From: Xylanimonas oleitrophica
GTDB lineage: Bacteria > Actinomycetota > Actinomycetes > Actinomycetales > Cellulomonadaceae
NCBI RefSeq assembly: GCF_003244315.1
Contig: NZ_QKWH01000014.1
Coordinates: 38,007 to 102,006 of the forward strand
Length of the DNA: 64,000 bases
Direction of reading: 5' to 3'
Shown here: piece by piece, positions 44,530 to 54,030 of the stretch
Layout of the letters: each line of letters starts with the position of its first letter
Position numbering within the stretch: the first letter of the stretch is position 1
The notes under the pieces: model-generated
Told to the model about the DNA's origin: nothing
Database searches by the model: none
What the model saw: the letters and a program-made list of their open reading frames with translations, nothing else
Made by a program: the position numbers and the translations under genes

Positions 44530-46149
44530 ATGGCTGCTGCCCTGCCCCAGACCGACGCCCGCACCCTCCCCGCCGGCGCGGTCCTCGGCGCCCTCCCCGG
44601 CGCCGCCCCTGCCGCGGCTGCGGGCCACGACTCCGACGCGCTGCTCCACGGACGCTCGGCGGACCGCTACGCCACCCTGCTCCACGAGGTCGTGGACGAC
44701 CTCGCGACCCGGCTGCGGTCGGTCGACGCGCCGCACTCCGGGACGGCCCGCTCGCGGCTGCAGGAGCTCGTCGACGGCGTCGACCTGGACACCGCGGTCG
44801 GCGAGGGCGCCGCGCTGCGCGAGGCGGGCGACCTGTACGCGCAGCACGCCGTCTGGTTCCACCACCCGGGGTACGCGGCTCACCTCAACTGCCCGGTCGC
44901 CGTGCCGGCCGTCGCGGCGGAGGCGATGCTCGCGGTCGTCAACACGTCGGTCGACACCTACGACCAGTCCACGGTGGCCACCCTCATGGAACGCCGCCTC
45001 GTGGCGTGGACGTGCGCGCGCATCGGGTTCCCGGACGGGGACGGCGTCTTCACCTCCGGGGGCACCCAGTCCAACCTGCAGGCCCTGTACCTGGCCCGCG
45101 AGCACGCCCTGCGCGGCCTGGGCGGGTCCCGGACGGCCGCGCTGGGCCGGTTGCGGGTCCTCACGACCGCCGCCAGCCACTTCTCGGTGGCGCGCTCGGC
45201 GATGCTGCTGGGCCTGGGCGACGCCGCCGTGGTCACGGTGGGCACCGACCATGACGGCCGCATGGACCCCGACGCGCTGGCCACGGCCCTGGTCGACGTC
45301 GCGCGGGCGGGGGACGTGGTGATGGCCGTGACGGTCACGGCCGGCACCACCGACCGCGGGGTCGTGGACCCCGTCGACGCGGCCGCCGACCTGTGCGAGG
45401 CGACCGGGACCTGGCTGCACGTGGACGCCGCGTACGGTGGCGGGCTGCTGGTGTCCCCGACGCGGCGCCACCTGCTCGCGGGCGTCGAGCGGGCCCGGTC
45501 GGTCACGGTCGACTTCCACAAGACGTTCTTCCAGCCGGTCTCCTCCAGCGCCCTCCTGGTGCGTGAGCCGGGCGACCTGCGGGCGGCTGCGTGGCACGCC
45601 GACTACCTCAACCCGGCCGCCGAGGCCGCCACGGAGGACCCCGAGCCCAACCAGGTGGACCGGTCCCTGCAGACCACCCGCCGGTTCGACGCCCTCAAGC
45701 TCTGGGTGACCCTGCGGGCCCTCGGGCCGGACAAGGTGGGGCGGATGGTCGACGCCGTCTGCGACCTGGCCGCGCGCGTGCGGGCGAGCCTCGAGACCGA
45801 CCCGGAGCTGCGCCCGCTCGGGGTCACCGACCTGAGCACCGTCCTGTTCCGCTACGAGCCGGACGGCCTCGACCCGCACACCGCCGACCGCCTGGTGCCC
45901 CACGTGCGCCGCGTGCTGCTCGAGTCCGGCCGGGCGATGGTCGCCCGCACCGTCGTGGACGGCACGCCCTGCCTCAAGCTCACCCTGCTCAACCCGGACG
46001 CCACCGACGCCGACGTGGCCGCCGTGCTCGACCTCGTCCGCTCGGCCGCCCGCGGCCTGCTCGCCGGTGAACGCCTCACCACCGGCGAGCAGCCACCGTG
46101 CCGTGACGTGCACCCCCACCTGCCGCGGACGGAGGGGGAGACGCGATGA
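44530..46149 (+). CDS. desA: PLP-dependent lysine decarboxylase (desferrioxamine DesA type)
   Basis: DesA removes carbon dioxide from lysine to give cadaverine, the first step of desferrioxamine synthesis. The 539-residue protein is a group II PLP decarboxylase with HVDAAYGG, the Schiff-base lysine K331 in TVDFHKTFFQPVSSS, and GGTQSNLQALYLAREHA near residue 175. The substrate call rests on the operon with desB and desCD. GGAGG precedes the ATG at 44530 by about six bases, so the in-frame ATG at 44509 is disregarded. The iron box lies about 60 bases upstream. Confidence 0.94.
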   Translation: MAAALPQTDARTLPAGAVLGALPGAAPAAAAGHDSDALLHGRSADRYATLLHEVVDDLATRLRSVDAPHSGTARSRLQELVDGVDLDTAVGEGAALREAGDLYAQHAVWFHHPGYAAHLNCPVAVPAVAAEAMLAVVNTSVDTYDQSTVATLMERRLVAWTCARIGFPDGDGVFTSGGTQSNLQALYLAREHALRGLGGSRTAALGRLRVLTTAASHFSVARSAMLLGLGDAAVVTVGTDHDGRMDPDALATALVDVARAGDVVMAVTVTAGTTDRGVVDPVDAAADLCEATGTWLHVDAAYGGGLLVSPTRRHLLAGVERARSVTVDFHKTFFQPVSSSALLVREPGDLRAAAWHADYLNPAAEAATEDPEPNQVDRSLQTTRRFDALKLWVTLRALGPDKVGRMVDAVCDLAARVRASLETDPELRPLGVTDLSTVLFRYEPDGLDPHTADRLVPHVRRVLLESGRAMVARTVVDGTPCLKLTLLNPDATDADVAAVLDLVRSAARGLLAGERLTTGEQPPCRDVHPHLPRTEGETR

Positions 46150-47576
46150 GCACGGAGCACAAGACCCACGACGTCGTCGGCGTCGGCCTCGGGCCCTTCG
46201 GGCTCGGCCTGGCCGCGCTCGCACAGCCGCTGGCGGACGTCGACGCCCTCTTCCTCGACCAGGCCCCGGAGTTCCGCTGGCACCCCGGCATGATGATCGA
46301 GGGCTCCACCATCCAGGTGCCGTTCCTGGCCGACCTGGTCACGATGGCAGACCCCACCTCGCCCTACTCGTTCCTCGCGTTCCTCAAGGCCACCGGACGC
46401 CTGTACCCCTTCTACGTCCGCGAGTCGTTCTACCCGCTGCGCGCCGAGTACGACGCGTACTGCCGGTGGGTGGCCGCCCAGCTGCCCACCCTGCGCTGGA
46501 ACCGGCGGGTGGTCGCCGTCGAGCACGACGAGCCCGCCGACACCTTCGTCGTGCGCGCCGACGTGCTCGGCCCGGACGGCACCGCGGCGGTCCAGGAGAC
46601 GTATCGGGCACGTCATGTCGTGCTGGCCCTGGGCACCCGTCCCGTCCTGCCCCAGCCGCTGCGCGCGCTGGCCGCCGACGTCGCGCACCGCCCCGAGGCA
46701 GGACCCGTGGTGCACAGCGCCGACTACCTGCCGCACCGCGAGGCGCTCGCGGCGAGCGGAGCCGTCACGGTGGTCGGGTCGGGGCAGTCGGCGGCGGAGG
46801 TGTACCGCGACCTGCTGGAGCAGGTCCACGAGGGCGGGCCCCGCCTCGACTGGGTCACGCGGTCGCCGCGGTTCTTCCCGATGGAGTACACCAAGCTGAC
46901 CCTCGAGATGACCTCGCCCGAGTACACCGACCACCACCGGTCGCTGCCGCTCGAGCTGCGCCAGCTCCTGGCCCGCGAGCAGCGGGGGCTGTCGAAGGGC
47001 ATCAGCTCCCGCCTGGTGGACGACATCTACGACACGCTCTACCGCAAGAGCGCCCTCGGCCGTCACGTGCCCACGACCCTGCTGACCGACACGGAGGTGG
47101 TCGCGGCCCGGCACGACGAGACCACCGGCGAGCACGTGCTGACCCTGCGGCACGCCCAGCTCGGCCGCACCCACGAGCACCGCACCCGGGCCGTGGTGGC
47201 GGCGACCGGGTACGCCTCCGCGGTACCCGGCCTGCTCGATCCCGTGCGGCACCTGGTGCGCCTGGACGAGCTCGGCAGGCTCGACCCCACCCGCGACTAC
47301 CGCCTCGACGACGCCGGACGCCTGCACGTGATGGGCGTCGAGGAGCACACCCACGGGGTCACCGCCCCCGACCTGGGCTTCGGCGCGTGGCGCGCCTCGG
47401 TGGTGCTCGCCGACGTCACCGGGCGCGAGCCGTACCCGGTCGAGCACCGTACGGCGTTCCAGACGTTCGGCCTGCCCGACGACGCCGGCCCGGGGCCCGC
47501 GCCAGGCGCCGGGGGCGTGGCCGGTGGGAACGGGTACGCGAGGACCGACGAGACCGCCCCGGAGGCGACCCGATGA
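46146..47576 (+). CDS. desB: Cadaverine/lysine N-monooxygenase (DesB)
   Basis: DesB hydroxylates cadaverine to N-hydroxycadaverine with FAD, NADPH and oxygen. The 476-residue protein has the FAD-binding GVGLGPFGLGLAALA near residue 12, a NADPH-binding VVGSGQSAAEVYRDLL near 213 and the ATGYAS motif near 355, all typical of class B N-hydroxylating monooxygenases. The last 35 residues are glycine-rich and disordered. It overlaps desA (ATGA) and desCD (ATGA). Lysine instead of cadaverine is conceivable but the neighbourhood argues for cadaverine. Confidence 0.94.
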   Translation: MSTEHKTHDVVGVGLGPFGLGLAALAQPLADVDALFLDQAPEFRWHPGMMIEGSTIQVPFLADLVTMADPTSPYSFLAFLKATGRLYPFYVRESFYPLRAEYDAYCRWVAAQLPTLRWNRRVVAVEHDEPADTFVVRADVLGPDGTAAVQETYRARHVVLALGTRPVLPQPLRALAADVAHRPEAGPVVHSADYLPHREALAASGAVTVVGSGQSAAEVYRDLLEQVHEGGPRLDWVTRSPRFFPMEYTKLTLEMTSPEYTDHHRSLPLELRQLLAREQRGLSKGISSRLVDDIYDTLYRKSALGRHVPTTLLTDTEVVAARHDETTGEHVLTLRHAQLGRTHEHRTRAVVAATGYASAVPGLLDPVRHLVRLDELGRLDPTRDYRLDDAGRLHVMGVEEHTHGVTAPDLGFGAWRASVVLADVTGREPYPVEHRTAFQTFGLPDDAGPGPAPGAGGVAGGNGYARTDETAPEATR

Positions 47577-50032
47577 CCACCACCGCGCCCGTCACGTCCG
47601 CTGCCGTCACGTCCGGCTCCGCCGGGGCCCCGCACGGCACGGCACGCGCCGGCGTGCCGCCGCTCACGATCGAGCCCGTGGACCCCGGACGGGACTCAGC
47701 CGCGCTGCACTCCTGGCTGGCACACCCGCGCTCACGCTTCTGGGACATGACCGACCGCACGCCGCAGCAGGTCCGCACCTACCTCGAGACCGTCGTCTCC
47801 GACCCCCACCAGGACGGCTGGCTCGGACGGGCCGACGGCGCGCCCGCCTTCTACGTCGAGACGTACGACCCGGCCCGCGCGCTGGCCGACGTGCTCGACG
47901 TCGAGCCGGGCGATGTCGGCATGCACCTGCTCGTCGCCCCGCCCACGGGTGAGCCGGTGCCGGGATTCACCTCGGCGGTCATGGCCGCGGTCGTGCGCTT
48001 CTGCCTGCAGCCGGCCACCGGCGCGGGCCCTGGCCTGGGCGCCGCGCGCGTGGTCGTGGAGCCGGACGTGCGCAACACCGCCGTCCTGGCCAAGAACGCC
48101 GCGGCGGGCTTCCGCGTGCTGCGCGAGGTGGACCTGGTGAGCGACGGCAGGCGCAAGCGTGCGGCGCTGAGCGTGTGCACCCGCGCCGACCACGCCACGA
48201 GCCCGCTCGGGGCTGGGTACGCGGGCGTCCACGACCCGTACGCCCACCTGCGGCCGGAGCCGGCCGCCCACGCCCACCGCCACCTGGTCGCCAAGGCGAT
48301 CGCCGAGCTGGCGCACGAGCGGCTGCTGGTGCCCCGCGCAGCCGGGCGTGAGGGCTGGTGGGCCCTGGAGACCCCGGGCGGACGCGCCCGGTACACGTTC
48401 GCGGCGCGGGTGCTGCCGCTCGACCACTGGCTCCTCGACGAGGCCACGCTCACCCGGGAGATCGACGGCGCACCCGCCGACCTCGACGTGCTGGAGCTCG
48501 TGCTGGAGCTGCAGCAGACCCTCCAGGTGCCCGACGACCTCCTCGCCGTCTACCTCGAGGAGCTGTCCTCGACGCTCGCCGCCGCGACCGCCAAACGACA
48601 GCGGGCGCTGGAGCGTGGCGGCCCCACCGCCGCCGACCTGCTCACGGCCACCTACCAGCAGACCGAGGCAGCCATGACCGAGGGCCACCCCGGCTTCCTC
48701 GCCAACAACGGCCGCATCGGCTTCTCCCTGCCCGACTACCAGGCCTACGCACCCGAGAACGGCAGACGGGTGCGCCTCGTGTGGGTCGCCGCACGCCGCG
48801 AGCACACCCACCTGGCCCTCGGCGCAGGCCTCGACGAGCGCACCCACCTCGCCCAGGCGCTGAGCCCCGACGAGCACGCCGCGTTCGCGCAGCGCCTCGC
48901 CGACCGCGGCCTCGACCCCGACGAGTACCACTACCTGCCCCTGCACCCCTGGCAGGCCGAGCACCGGCTGCCCGTCACGTTCGCCGCCGACGTCGCGCGC
49001 GCCGACCTCGTGCCGCTCGGCCCCGGCGGCGACGAGCACCAGCCCCAGCAGTCCATCCGCACGTTCTTCAACCTCACCCGGCCGGGCGCCCCCTACGTCA
49101 AGGTCGCCCTCGCCATCCAGAACATGGGGTTCCTGCGCGGGCTGTCACCCAGGTACATGCGCGACACCCCGGCCATCAACGACTGGGTGGCCGACCTCGT
49201 CGCCGCCGACCCCACCCTCGCCGCCGCCGGCTTCACCGTGCTGCGCGAGCAGGCCGCGCTCGGGTACACGGGGGACGTCTACCACCGCACCCCGGAGCCG
49301 AACGCCCACCGCAAGATGCTCGCGGCGCTGTGGCGCGAGAACCCGGTGCCCCGCGTCACCTCCGGCGAGCGGCTCGCCACCATGGCCGCCCTCCTGCACC
49401 GCGACCACCACGGCGACGCCCACGCCACCGCCCTCGTGCGCGCCAGCGGCCTCGACCCCGCCGACTGGCTGCGTGCCTACCTGCACGCCTACCTGCGCCC
49501 CCTCGTGCACTGCCTGCTCGGTCACGACCTCGCCTTCATGCCCCACGGCGAGAACCTCGTCCTGGTGCTGCGCGACCACGTCGTCGTCCGCGCATTCATG
49601 AAGGACGTGGGGGAGGAGGTCGCCGTGCTCGGCCCCCGCCCGCTCCCCGCCGCCCTCGAGCGTGTCCGCGGCGTCACTCCCGGCGACGAGAAGGCGCTCG
49701 CGGTCTTCACCGACGTGTTCGACGGCGTGCTGCGCCACCTGTCCGCGATCCTGGAGGCCGACGGCGTGCTGCCGGCCGCCCGGTTCTGGTCCCTGGTGGC
49801 CGAGTGCCTCGACGCGTACGAGGCGGACCACCCGGACCTCGCTCGTGGCCTGGCGGGTGATGTCGACCTGCGTGCCGAGCGCTTCGCCCACTCGTGCCTC
49901 AACCGCCTGCAGCTGCGCAACACGCTGCAGATGGTGGACCTGACGGACCAGTCGTCGTCGCTGCTGTACGCGGGTCAGATGGCGAACCCGGTCGCGCGCG
50001 CGGCGCGCACGGGGGCGGACCGCGCCGTGTGA
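47573..50032 (+). CDS. desCD: Fused DesC acyltransferase-DesD siderophore synthetase
   Basis: The single 819-residue frame joins two enzymes that are separate in Streptomyces. Residues about 30-205 form an IucB-like GNAT domain, which acylates N-hydroxycadaverine (acetyl or succinyl). After a linker, residues about 230-815 form an IucA/IucC NIS synthetase with GHPGFLANNGRIGF (H372), HPWQAEH (H458), KVALAIQNMGFLRGLSP and MPHGENLVLVLRD. The latter joins and cyclises succinylated units to desferrioxamine E or similar, with ATP. No stop or frameshift is seen between the domains. The ATG overlaps desB; GGAGG is eight bases upstream. Confidence 0.93.
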   Translation: MTTTAPVTSAAVTSGSAGAPHGTARAGVPPLTIEPVDPGRDSAALHSWLAHPRSRFWDMTDRTPQQVRTYLETVVSDPHQDGWLGRADGAPAFYVETYDPARALADVLDVEPGDVGMHLLVAPPTGEPVPGFTSAVMAAVVRFCLQPATGAGPGLGAARVVVEPDVRNTAVLAKNAAAGFRVLREVDLVSDGRRKRAALSVCTRADHATSPLGAGYAGVHDPYAHLRPEPAAHAHRHLVAKAIAELAHERLLVPRAAGREGWWALETPGGRARYTFAARVLPLDHWLLDEATLTREIDGAPADLDVLELVLELQQTLQVPDDLLAVYLEELSSTLAAATAKRQRALERGGPTAADLLTATYQQTEAAMTEGHPGFLANNGRIGFSLPDYQAYAPENGRRVRLVWVAARREHTHLALGAGLDERTHLAQALSPDEHAAFAQRLADRGLDPDEYHYLPLHPWQAEHRLPVTFAADVARADLVPLGPGGDEHQPQQSIRTFFNLTRPGAPYVKVALAIQNMGFLRGLSPRYMRDTPAINDWVADLVAADPTLAAAGFTVLREQAALGYTGDVYHRTPEPNAHRKMLAALWRENPVPRVTSGERLATMAALLHRDHHGDAHATALVRASGLDPADWLRAYLHAYLRPLVHCLLGHDLAFMPHGENLVLVLRDHVVVRAFMKDVGEEVAVLGPRPLPAALERVRGVTPGDEKALAVFTDVFDGVLRHLSAILEADGVLPAARFWSLVAECLDAYEADHPDLARGLAGDVDLRAERFAHSCLNRLQLRNTLQMVDLTDQSSSLLYAGQMANPVARAARTGADRAV

Positions 50033-50037
50033 GGTGT

Positions 50038-50062
50038 CCCGCACCCGTCAGCGAGGTGCGGG
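50038..50062 (+). terminator. Terminator of the des operon
   Basis: Arms CCCGCACC (50038-50045) and GGTGCGGG (50055-50062) form an eight-base-pair perfect stem with a nine-base loop, starting five bases after the desCD stop. Good candidate for the operon end, without T-run. Confidence 0.7.
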
Positions 50063-50108
50063 GGCCGGGTCCCGCAGCAGCGTGCCGCGCCTTGCCGTGG
50101 CTGCGCTG

Positions 50109-50139
50109 CCGTGGCGCGGGCGATCGCCGCGCGCCACGG
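50109..50139. repeat. 31-bp inverted repeat in the desCD-lacI gap
   Basis: Arms CCGTGGCGCG (50109-50118) and CGCGCCACGG (50130-50139) enclose a core GGCGATCGCC that is itself palindromic. It may be a second terminator or an operator for the LacI protein downstream. TATATT (50167-50172) could be the lacI -10. The rest of the 215-nt gap shows nothing further. Confidence 0.5.
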
Positions 50140-50247
50140 TGACCTCCGCGCTCTTCACCCTGTGTCTATATTTGCCCGGCTGTCGCCCAACCGTGGTGAT
50201 GGTCGCCGCCGTCGTGCGCTCGTGGCACGAGGGGGCAGGGGTTCACG

Positions 50248-51315
50248 ATGACAGGGGGAACGGTGCCAGGTTCGAGGCTGACCAGCGCCGATGTCGCACG
50301 CAGGGCCGGGGTGTCACGCTCCACCGTCAGCTACGTGCTCAACGAGACACCGGGCCAGCGGATCTCGCAGGCGACGCGCGAACGGGTGCTCGAGGCCGCA
50401 CGCGAGCTGGGATACACCCCGTCCGCGGCTGCCCGGGCGCTGCGTTCCGGGCGTTCCGAGGTGGTGCTGTGCCTGCTGCCCGAGCTCCCGGACGGGTACA
50501 CCGTGGGCGGGTTCCTGCAGACGATGTCCGCTGCGTTCGCCGAGCGCGGCCTGACCCTGGTGGCGCACCCCGTCCCCGCGGACGACGTCCGCCTCGGCCG
50601 CGTCTGGCGCGCTGTCGCGCCCGCCGCCGTCGTCGGGCTGACGCAGCTGACACCCGGAGAGATCGCGGACCTGGAGCCGCTGGGGGTCCCGGTGGCCGAG
50701 GTCGTCTGCGGGGACGTCGACCACGACCTGCCGCGCGTGGTGCTGCCCGACTGCACGATCGGGGTCACCCAGGCTACCCACCTGACCGCGCAGGGGCACC
50801 GGCGGATCGGCTACGGGTACCCCAGGGACCCGCGCCTGGCCGCCTTCGCGGACGTCCGGCTCGCGGCCGTCCGGGAGGCGTGCGCCGCCGCGGGCGCCGA
50901 GCCGCCGCACGTCGTGATGACGGGCGCCGATCCGGAGGACGCTGCCGAGGCGCTGCGGGAGTGGGGCGAGGCGGGCGTCACGGCAGTGTGCGCCTACGAC
51001 GACCACCATGCGATGGCCGTCGTCGCCGGCGCCTCGACCCGCGGCCTGCGGGTCCCGGACGACGTGGCCGTCATCGGCGTGGGTGACCTGCCCGCCGCGC
51101 GCTGCTCGGTGCCTGGGCTGACGACCGTCGCCGTCGACATGCGCCCCTACGCCGAGCGCCTCGCCCGCATCGTGCTCGACGCCCTGGCGCTCACCAAGGC
51201 TCCGGGCGCCGGCCAGGACGACGTGCAGGAGCCGGACGAGGGCGGGCACGTCTTCGTGGGCGACGCCGTCGACGAGACCGACGGCGTGGCGCTGGTCGTG
51301 CGGGCCACCACCTGA
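50248..51315 (+). CDS. LacI-family transcriptional regulator
   Basis: The 355-residue protein has the LacI helix-turn-helix TSADVARRAGVSRSTVSYVLN at about residues 12-32, hinge helix AARALRSGRS and a periplasmic-binding-like effector domain ending DVAVIGVGDLPAAR and TTVAVDMRPYAERL. It binds a sugar-type ligand usually, but there are no sugar genes next to it, so the target is unknown; autoregulation is likely. The ATG has a GAGGGGGCAGGGG site upstream. Divergent from no gene; convergent with the LysR gene. Confidence 0.92.
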   Translation: MTGGTVPGSRLTSADVARRAGVSRSTVSYVLNETPGQRISQATRERVLEAARELGYTPSAAARALRSGRSEVVLCLLPELPDGYTVGGFLQTMSAAFAERGLTLVAHPVPADDVRLGRVWRAVAPAAVVGLTQLTPGEIADLEPLGVPVAEVVCGDVDHDLPRVVLPDCTIGVTQATHLTAQGHRRIGYGYPRDPRLAAFADVRLAAVREACAAAGAEPPHVVMTGADPEDAAEALREWGEAGVTAVCAYDDHHAMAVVAGASTRGLRVPDDVAVIGVGDLPAARCSVPGLTTVAVDMRPYAERLARIVLDALALTKAPGAGQDDVQEPDEGGHVFVGDAVDETDGVALVVRATT

Positions 51316-51367
51316 CTGCACGCCGCGCGTCGCCCCGCCGGCCGCCCGAGGCCGGGCGTCGGGCTCG

Positions 51368-52276
51368 TCAGCCGGTGGCCCCGGCAGAGACGAGGCGCGC
51401 GACGAGCTCTCGCGCCGGGGGAGTGGGCGATCCCACGGTCAGGGCCAGGACGCGACGGGCCGCCCCGGGGAGCGGTGCGGTGACGATCCCCGGGTGCTGG
51501 TGCGCGCGGACGGCGAGGGCGGGCAGCACGCTGACTCCCGCCCCGGCGGCGACGAGGGCCTGCACCGCCACGTAGTCGTCGGTCTCGAACGCGATGCGGG
51601 GGGTGAACCCGGCGGCGGCGCACCGCGACACGAGGTCCGCCCGGCAACGCTCGCACCCGGCGATCCACTCCTCCTGGGACAGGCGCGCCAGGTCTGCCGG
51701 CCCGGTGGCGCCCGCGCCCCGGACCAGGTGCAGGGGCTCGTCGAGCACCGGCGTCACCTCGAACCTGCCGAGGTCCGACATGCCGTCAGGGTGGTCGCCG
51801 GGGCGCCCGGCGTCGGTGTGCTCGAAGACGAGGGCGACGTCCACGTCGCCGGCGGCGAGCGCGGCGACGGCCTCGGGCGGCTCGGCCTCGACGAGCCCGA
51901 CGCCGAGGCCCGGATGGTCGCGGACGAGGGCCGCGATGGCCTCGGGCACGACGGTCGCCAGCGCGGAGGGGAACGCGGCCAGCCGCGCCCGCCCCGCCCG
52001 CAGCCCGGCGAGCGCGTCGAGCTCGCGGCGGGCGCCCTCGACCCGGCCGAGGATCTCCTCCGCGCGGGCGGCGAGCAGGCGGCCCGCCTCGGTGAGGCGT
52101 ACACCCCGGCCCACGCGCTGCAGGAGGGGGATGCCGGCCTCTTGCTCGAGGCGGGCCAGGTGGTGGCTCACCGACGGCTGGGCGTAGTGCAGCTCCCGGG
52201 CGGCGGCGGTGACCGAGCCGGTGCGGGCGACGGCGGCGAGCACGCGCAGGCGTGTGAGGTCCAGGTCGGCGGCCAT
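51368..52276 (-). CDS. LysR-family transcriptional regulator
   Basis: The 302-residue protein has an N-terminal helix-turn-helix LRVLAAVARTGSVTAAARELHYAQPSVSHHLARLEQEAG (about 9-47) and a LysR substrate-binding domain. It is divergent from a PLP-dependent dehydratase gene 95 bases away and presumably regulates it. TAGGGT (52283-52288, read on the minus strand) ends six bases before the ATG, so the mRNA may be leaderless. Its effector is unknown; a beta-hydroxy amino acid would make sense by context. Confidence 0.92.
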   Translation of the reverse strand: MAADLDLTRLRVLAAVARTGSVTAAARELHYAQPSVSHHLARLEQEAGIPLLQRVGRGVRLTEAGRLLAARAEEILGRVEGARRELDALAGLRAGRARLAAFPSALATVVPEAIAALVRDHPGLGVGLVEAEPPEAVAALAAGDVDVALVFEHTDAGRPGDHPDGMSDLGRFEVTPVLDEPLHLVRGAGATGPADLARLSQEEWIAGCERCRADLVSRCAAAGFTPRIAFETDDYVAVQALVAAGAGVSVLPALAVRAHQHPGIVTAPLPGAARRVLALTVGSPTPPARELVARLVSAGATG

Positions 52277-52371
52277 CTGCTCACCCTAGCGCCCATCCAT
52301 CATCCTGATCGATGGGTGTGGGGGAGAACTCGTATTGGACCTATGAGTCGGACCGGCGGCACCGTGGACCC
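52277..52371. promoter_or_regulatory. LysR-dehydratase divergent control region
   Basis: The region has the inverted repeat CCCATC (52292-52297) and GATGGG (52311-52316) with 13 bases between, the size of a LysR recognition site. The lysR -10 element TAGGGT is at 52283-52288 on the minus strand. TATTGG and CCTATGAG near 52333-52345 may belong to the dehydratase promoter. Confidence 0.5.
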
Positions 52372-53340
52372 ATGACCGCCGCCTCGCCCGCAGCCCCGAC
52401 CCTCCGCGACGTCCTGGCCGCCCAGCACCGTCTGGCAGGCCAGGTGGTGCGCACCCCGGCCCTGAGCCATCGTGAGCTCGACGACGCCACCGGGGCCGCG
52501 GTCGTCGTCAAGCACGAGAACCTCCAGCACACCGGGGCCTTCAAGGTACGAGGAGCGCTCAACCTCCTGGCCGCGGACGACGCCCCACGACGCCAGGGCG
52601 TCGTCGCGTACTCGACCGGCAACCACGCCCAGGCGCTGGCGTACGCGGCGGCGCGCGCCGGCACGCCCTGCACCATCGTCATGCCGGAACGCCCCAACCC
52701 CCTCAAGGAGCGCGCCGTGCGCGGGCTCGGTGCCGAGGTGCTGCTGCACGGCGCCACCTTCGACGACGCCCGCGCGCACGCCCAGGAGCTCGCCGCCCAG
52801 CGCGGCGCACGCCTGGTCGGCGCCGCGGACGAGCCGCTCCTGGTCGCGGGGGTGGCCACCGCCACGCTCGAGCTGCTGCAGCAGGCCCCTGACCTGGACG
52901 TGCTCGTGGTACCCGTCGGAGGAGGGTCCGGCGCCGCCGCGGCCTGCCTCGTCACGGCTTCCCTCGCGCCCCACGTCCAGGTCGTGGCGGTGCAGTCCGC
53001 CGCATCACCGGCGGCGCACGACTCCTGGCGTACCGGCGCGCTCGTCGAGCGCCCCAACCGCACACGGGCCGAGGGGCTGGCCGTGGGGCGCGGCTTCGCC
53101 CTGACCCAGGAGCTGATGCGCGGGCGCCTGGACGACTTCCTCCTGGTCACCGACGACCAGATCTCCGCCGCCCAGCGTCTCTACCTCACAGGCGCGCGCA
53201 CCGTAGCCGAGGGCGCCGGCGCCGCCGCGCTCGCCGCCGTCCTGGCCGCCCCGGAGCGGTTCGCCGGCCGGAGCGTCGGCGTGGTCTGCTCGGGCGGCAA
53301 CGCCGGGGAGGAAGAGCTGCGGCGCGCCCTGGACGCGTGA
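52372..53340 (+). CDS. PLP-dependent threonine/serine dehydratase-like enzyme
   Basis: The 322-residue fold type II PLP enzyme has the Schiff-base lysine in NLQHTGAFKVRGA (about residue 57), STGNHAQALAYAA and PVGGGSGAAAA (phosphate-binding glycine loop). It has no C-terminal ACT regulatory domain, so it is a catabolic-type threonine ammonia-lyase or related hydroxy-amino-acid dehydratase/racemase. The divergent LysR gene probably controls it. ATG 52372 lacks a good ribosome binding site; an upstream in-frame ATG at 52312 would lie in the operator and is less likely. Confidence 0.85.
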   Translation: MTAASPAAPTLRDVLAAQHRLAGQVVRTPALSHRELDDATGAAVVVKHENLQHTGAFKVRGALNLLAADDAPRRQGVVAYSTGNHAQALAYAAARAGTPCTIVMPERPNPLKERAVRGLGAEVLLHGATFDDARAHAQELAAQRGARLVGAADEPLLVAGVATATLELLQQAPDLDVLVVPVGGGSGAAAACLVTASLAPHVQVVAVQSAASPAAHDSWRTGALVERPNRTRAEGLAVGRGFALTQELMRGRLDDFLLVTDDQISAAQRLYLTGARTVAEGAGAAALAAVLAAPERFAGRSVGVVCSGGNAGEEELRRALDA

Positions 53341-53369
53341 GCGGGACCCGTACGCCCTAGCCTGCGGGC

Positions 53370-53990
53370 ATGGCCCGCTACTTCGACGTCCACCCTGTCG
53401 ACCCGCAGCCACGGGCGGTGGCACAGATCACCGCGATGCTCCGCGAGGGTGCGCTGATCGCCTACCCCACCGACTCGAGCTACGCGCTCGGGTGCCGCAC
53501 GGACTACCACGAGGGCACGGACCGGATCCGTGCGGTGCGGCGCCTGGACGACAAGCACCACTTCACGCTCGTCTGCGCGGACTTCGCCCAGCTCGGCCAG
53601 CTCGTGCGGCTCGACAACAGTGCCTTCCGCGCCATCAAGGCCGCCACCCCGGGGCCCTACACCTTCATCCTGCCCGCCACGCAGGAGGTGCCGCGTCGCC
53701 TCGCTCACCCGAAGAAGAAGACCGTGGGCGTGCGCATCCCGGACGACCGCGTCGCCCAGGCCATCCTCCGGGAGCTCGGAGAGCCGCTCCTGTCCTCCAC
53801 CCTCCTGCTGCCCGGTCACGAGGAGCCCCTGGCCGACGGCTGGCAGATCAAGGAGGAGCTCGACCACGTGCTCGACGCCGTGGTGGACGGCGGTGAGGTG
53901 CTCGCCCAGCCCACCACGGTGGTGGACTGGTCCGAGGGCTACCCGCAGGTGGTGCGCGAAGGAGCGGGCGACCCGGCCCGGTTCGCGTGA
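53370..53990 (+). CDS. YciO/Sua5/YrdC-family protein (L-threonylcarbamoyladenylate synthase-like)
   Basis: The 206-residue protein has the YrdC/Sua5 fold motifs: GALIAYPTDSSYALGC, KHHFTLVCAD, GPYTFILPATQEVPRRL, KKTVGVRIPD and LSSTLLLPG. The KxR-SxN residues of genuine TsaC are in part replaced, as in the YciO subgroup. YciO proteins bind RNA/ATP and some have weak TsaC activity, so the physiological role is open. The ATG at 53370 follows TAGCCT (53358-53363) by six bases, suggesting a leaderless message. Confidence 0.88.
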   Translation: MARYFDVHPVDPQPRAVAQITAMLREGALIAYPTDSSYALGCRTDYHEGTDRIRAVRRLDDKHHFTLVCADFAQLGQLVRLDNSAFRAIKAATPGPYTFILPATQEVPRRLAHPKKKTVGVRIPDDRVAQAILRELGEPLLSSTLLLPGHEEPLADGWQIKEELDHVLDAVVDGGEVLAQPTTVVDWSEGYPQVVREGAGDPARFA

Positions 53991-54030
53991 CGCCCGTCGC
54001 CGTGCGCCCCTACCCAGTAGGGTCGGCGTC

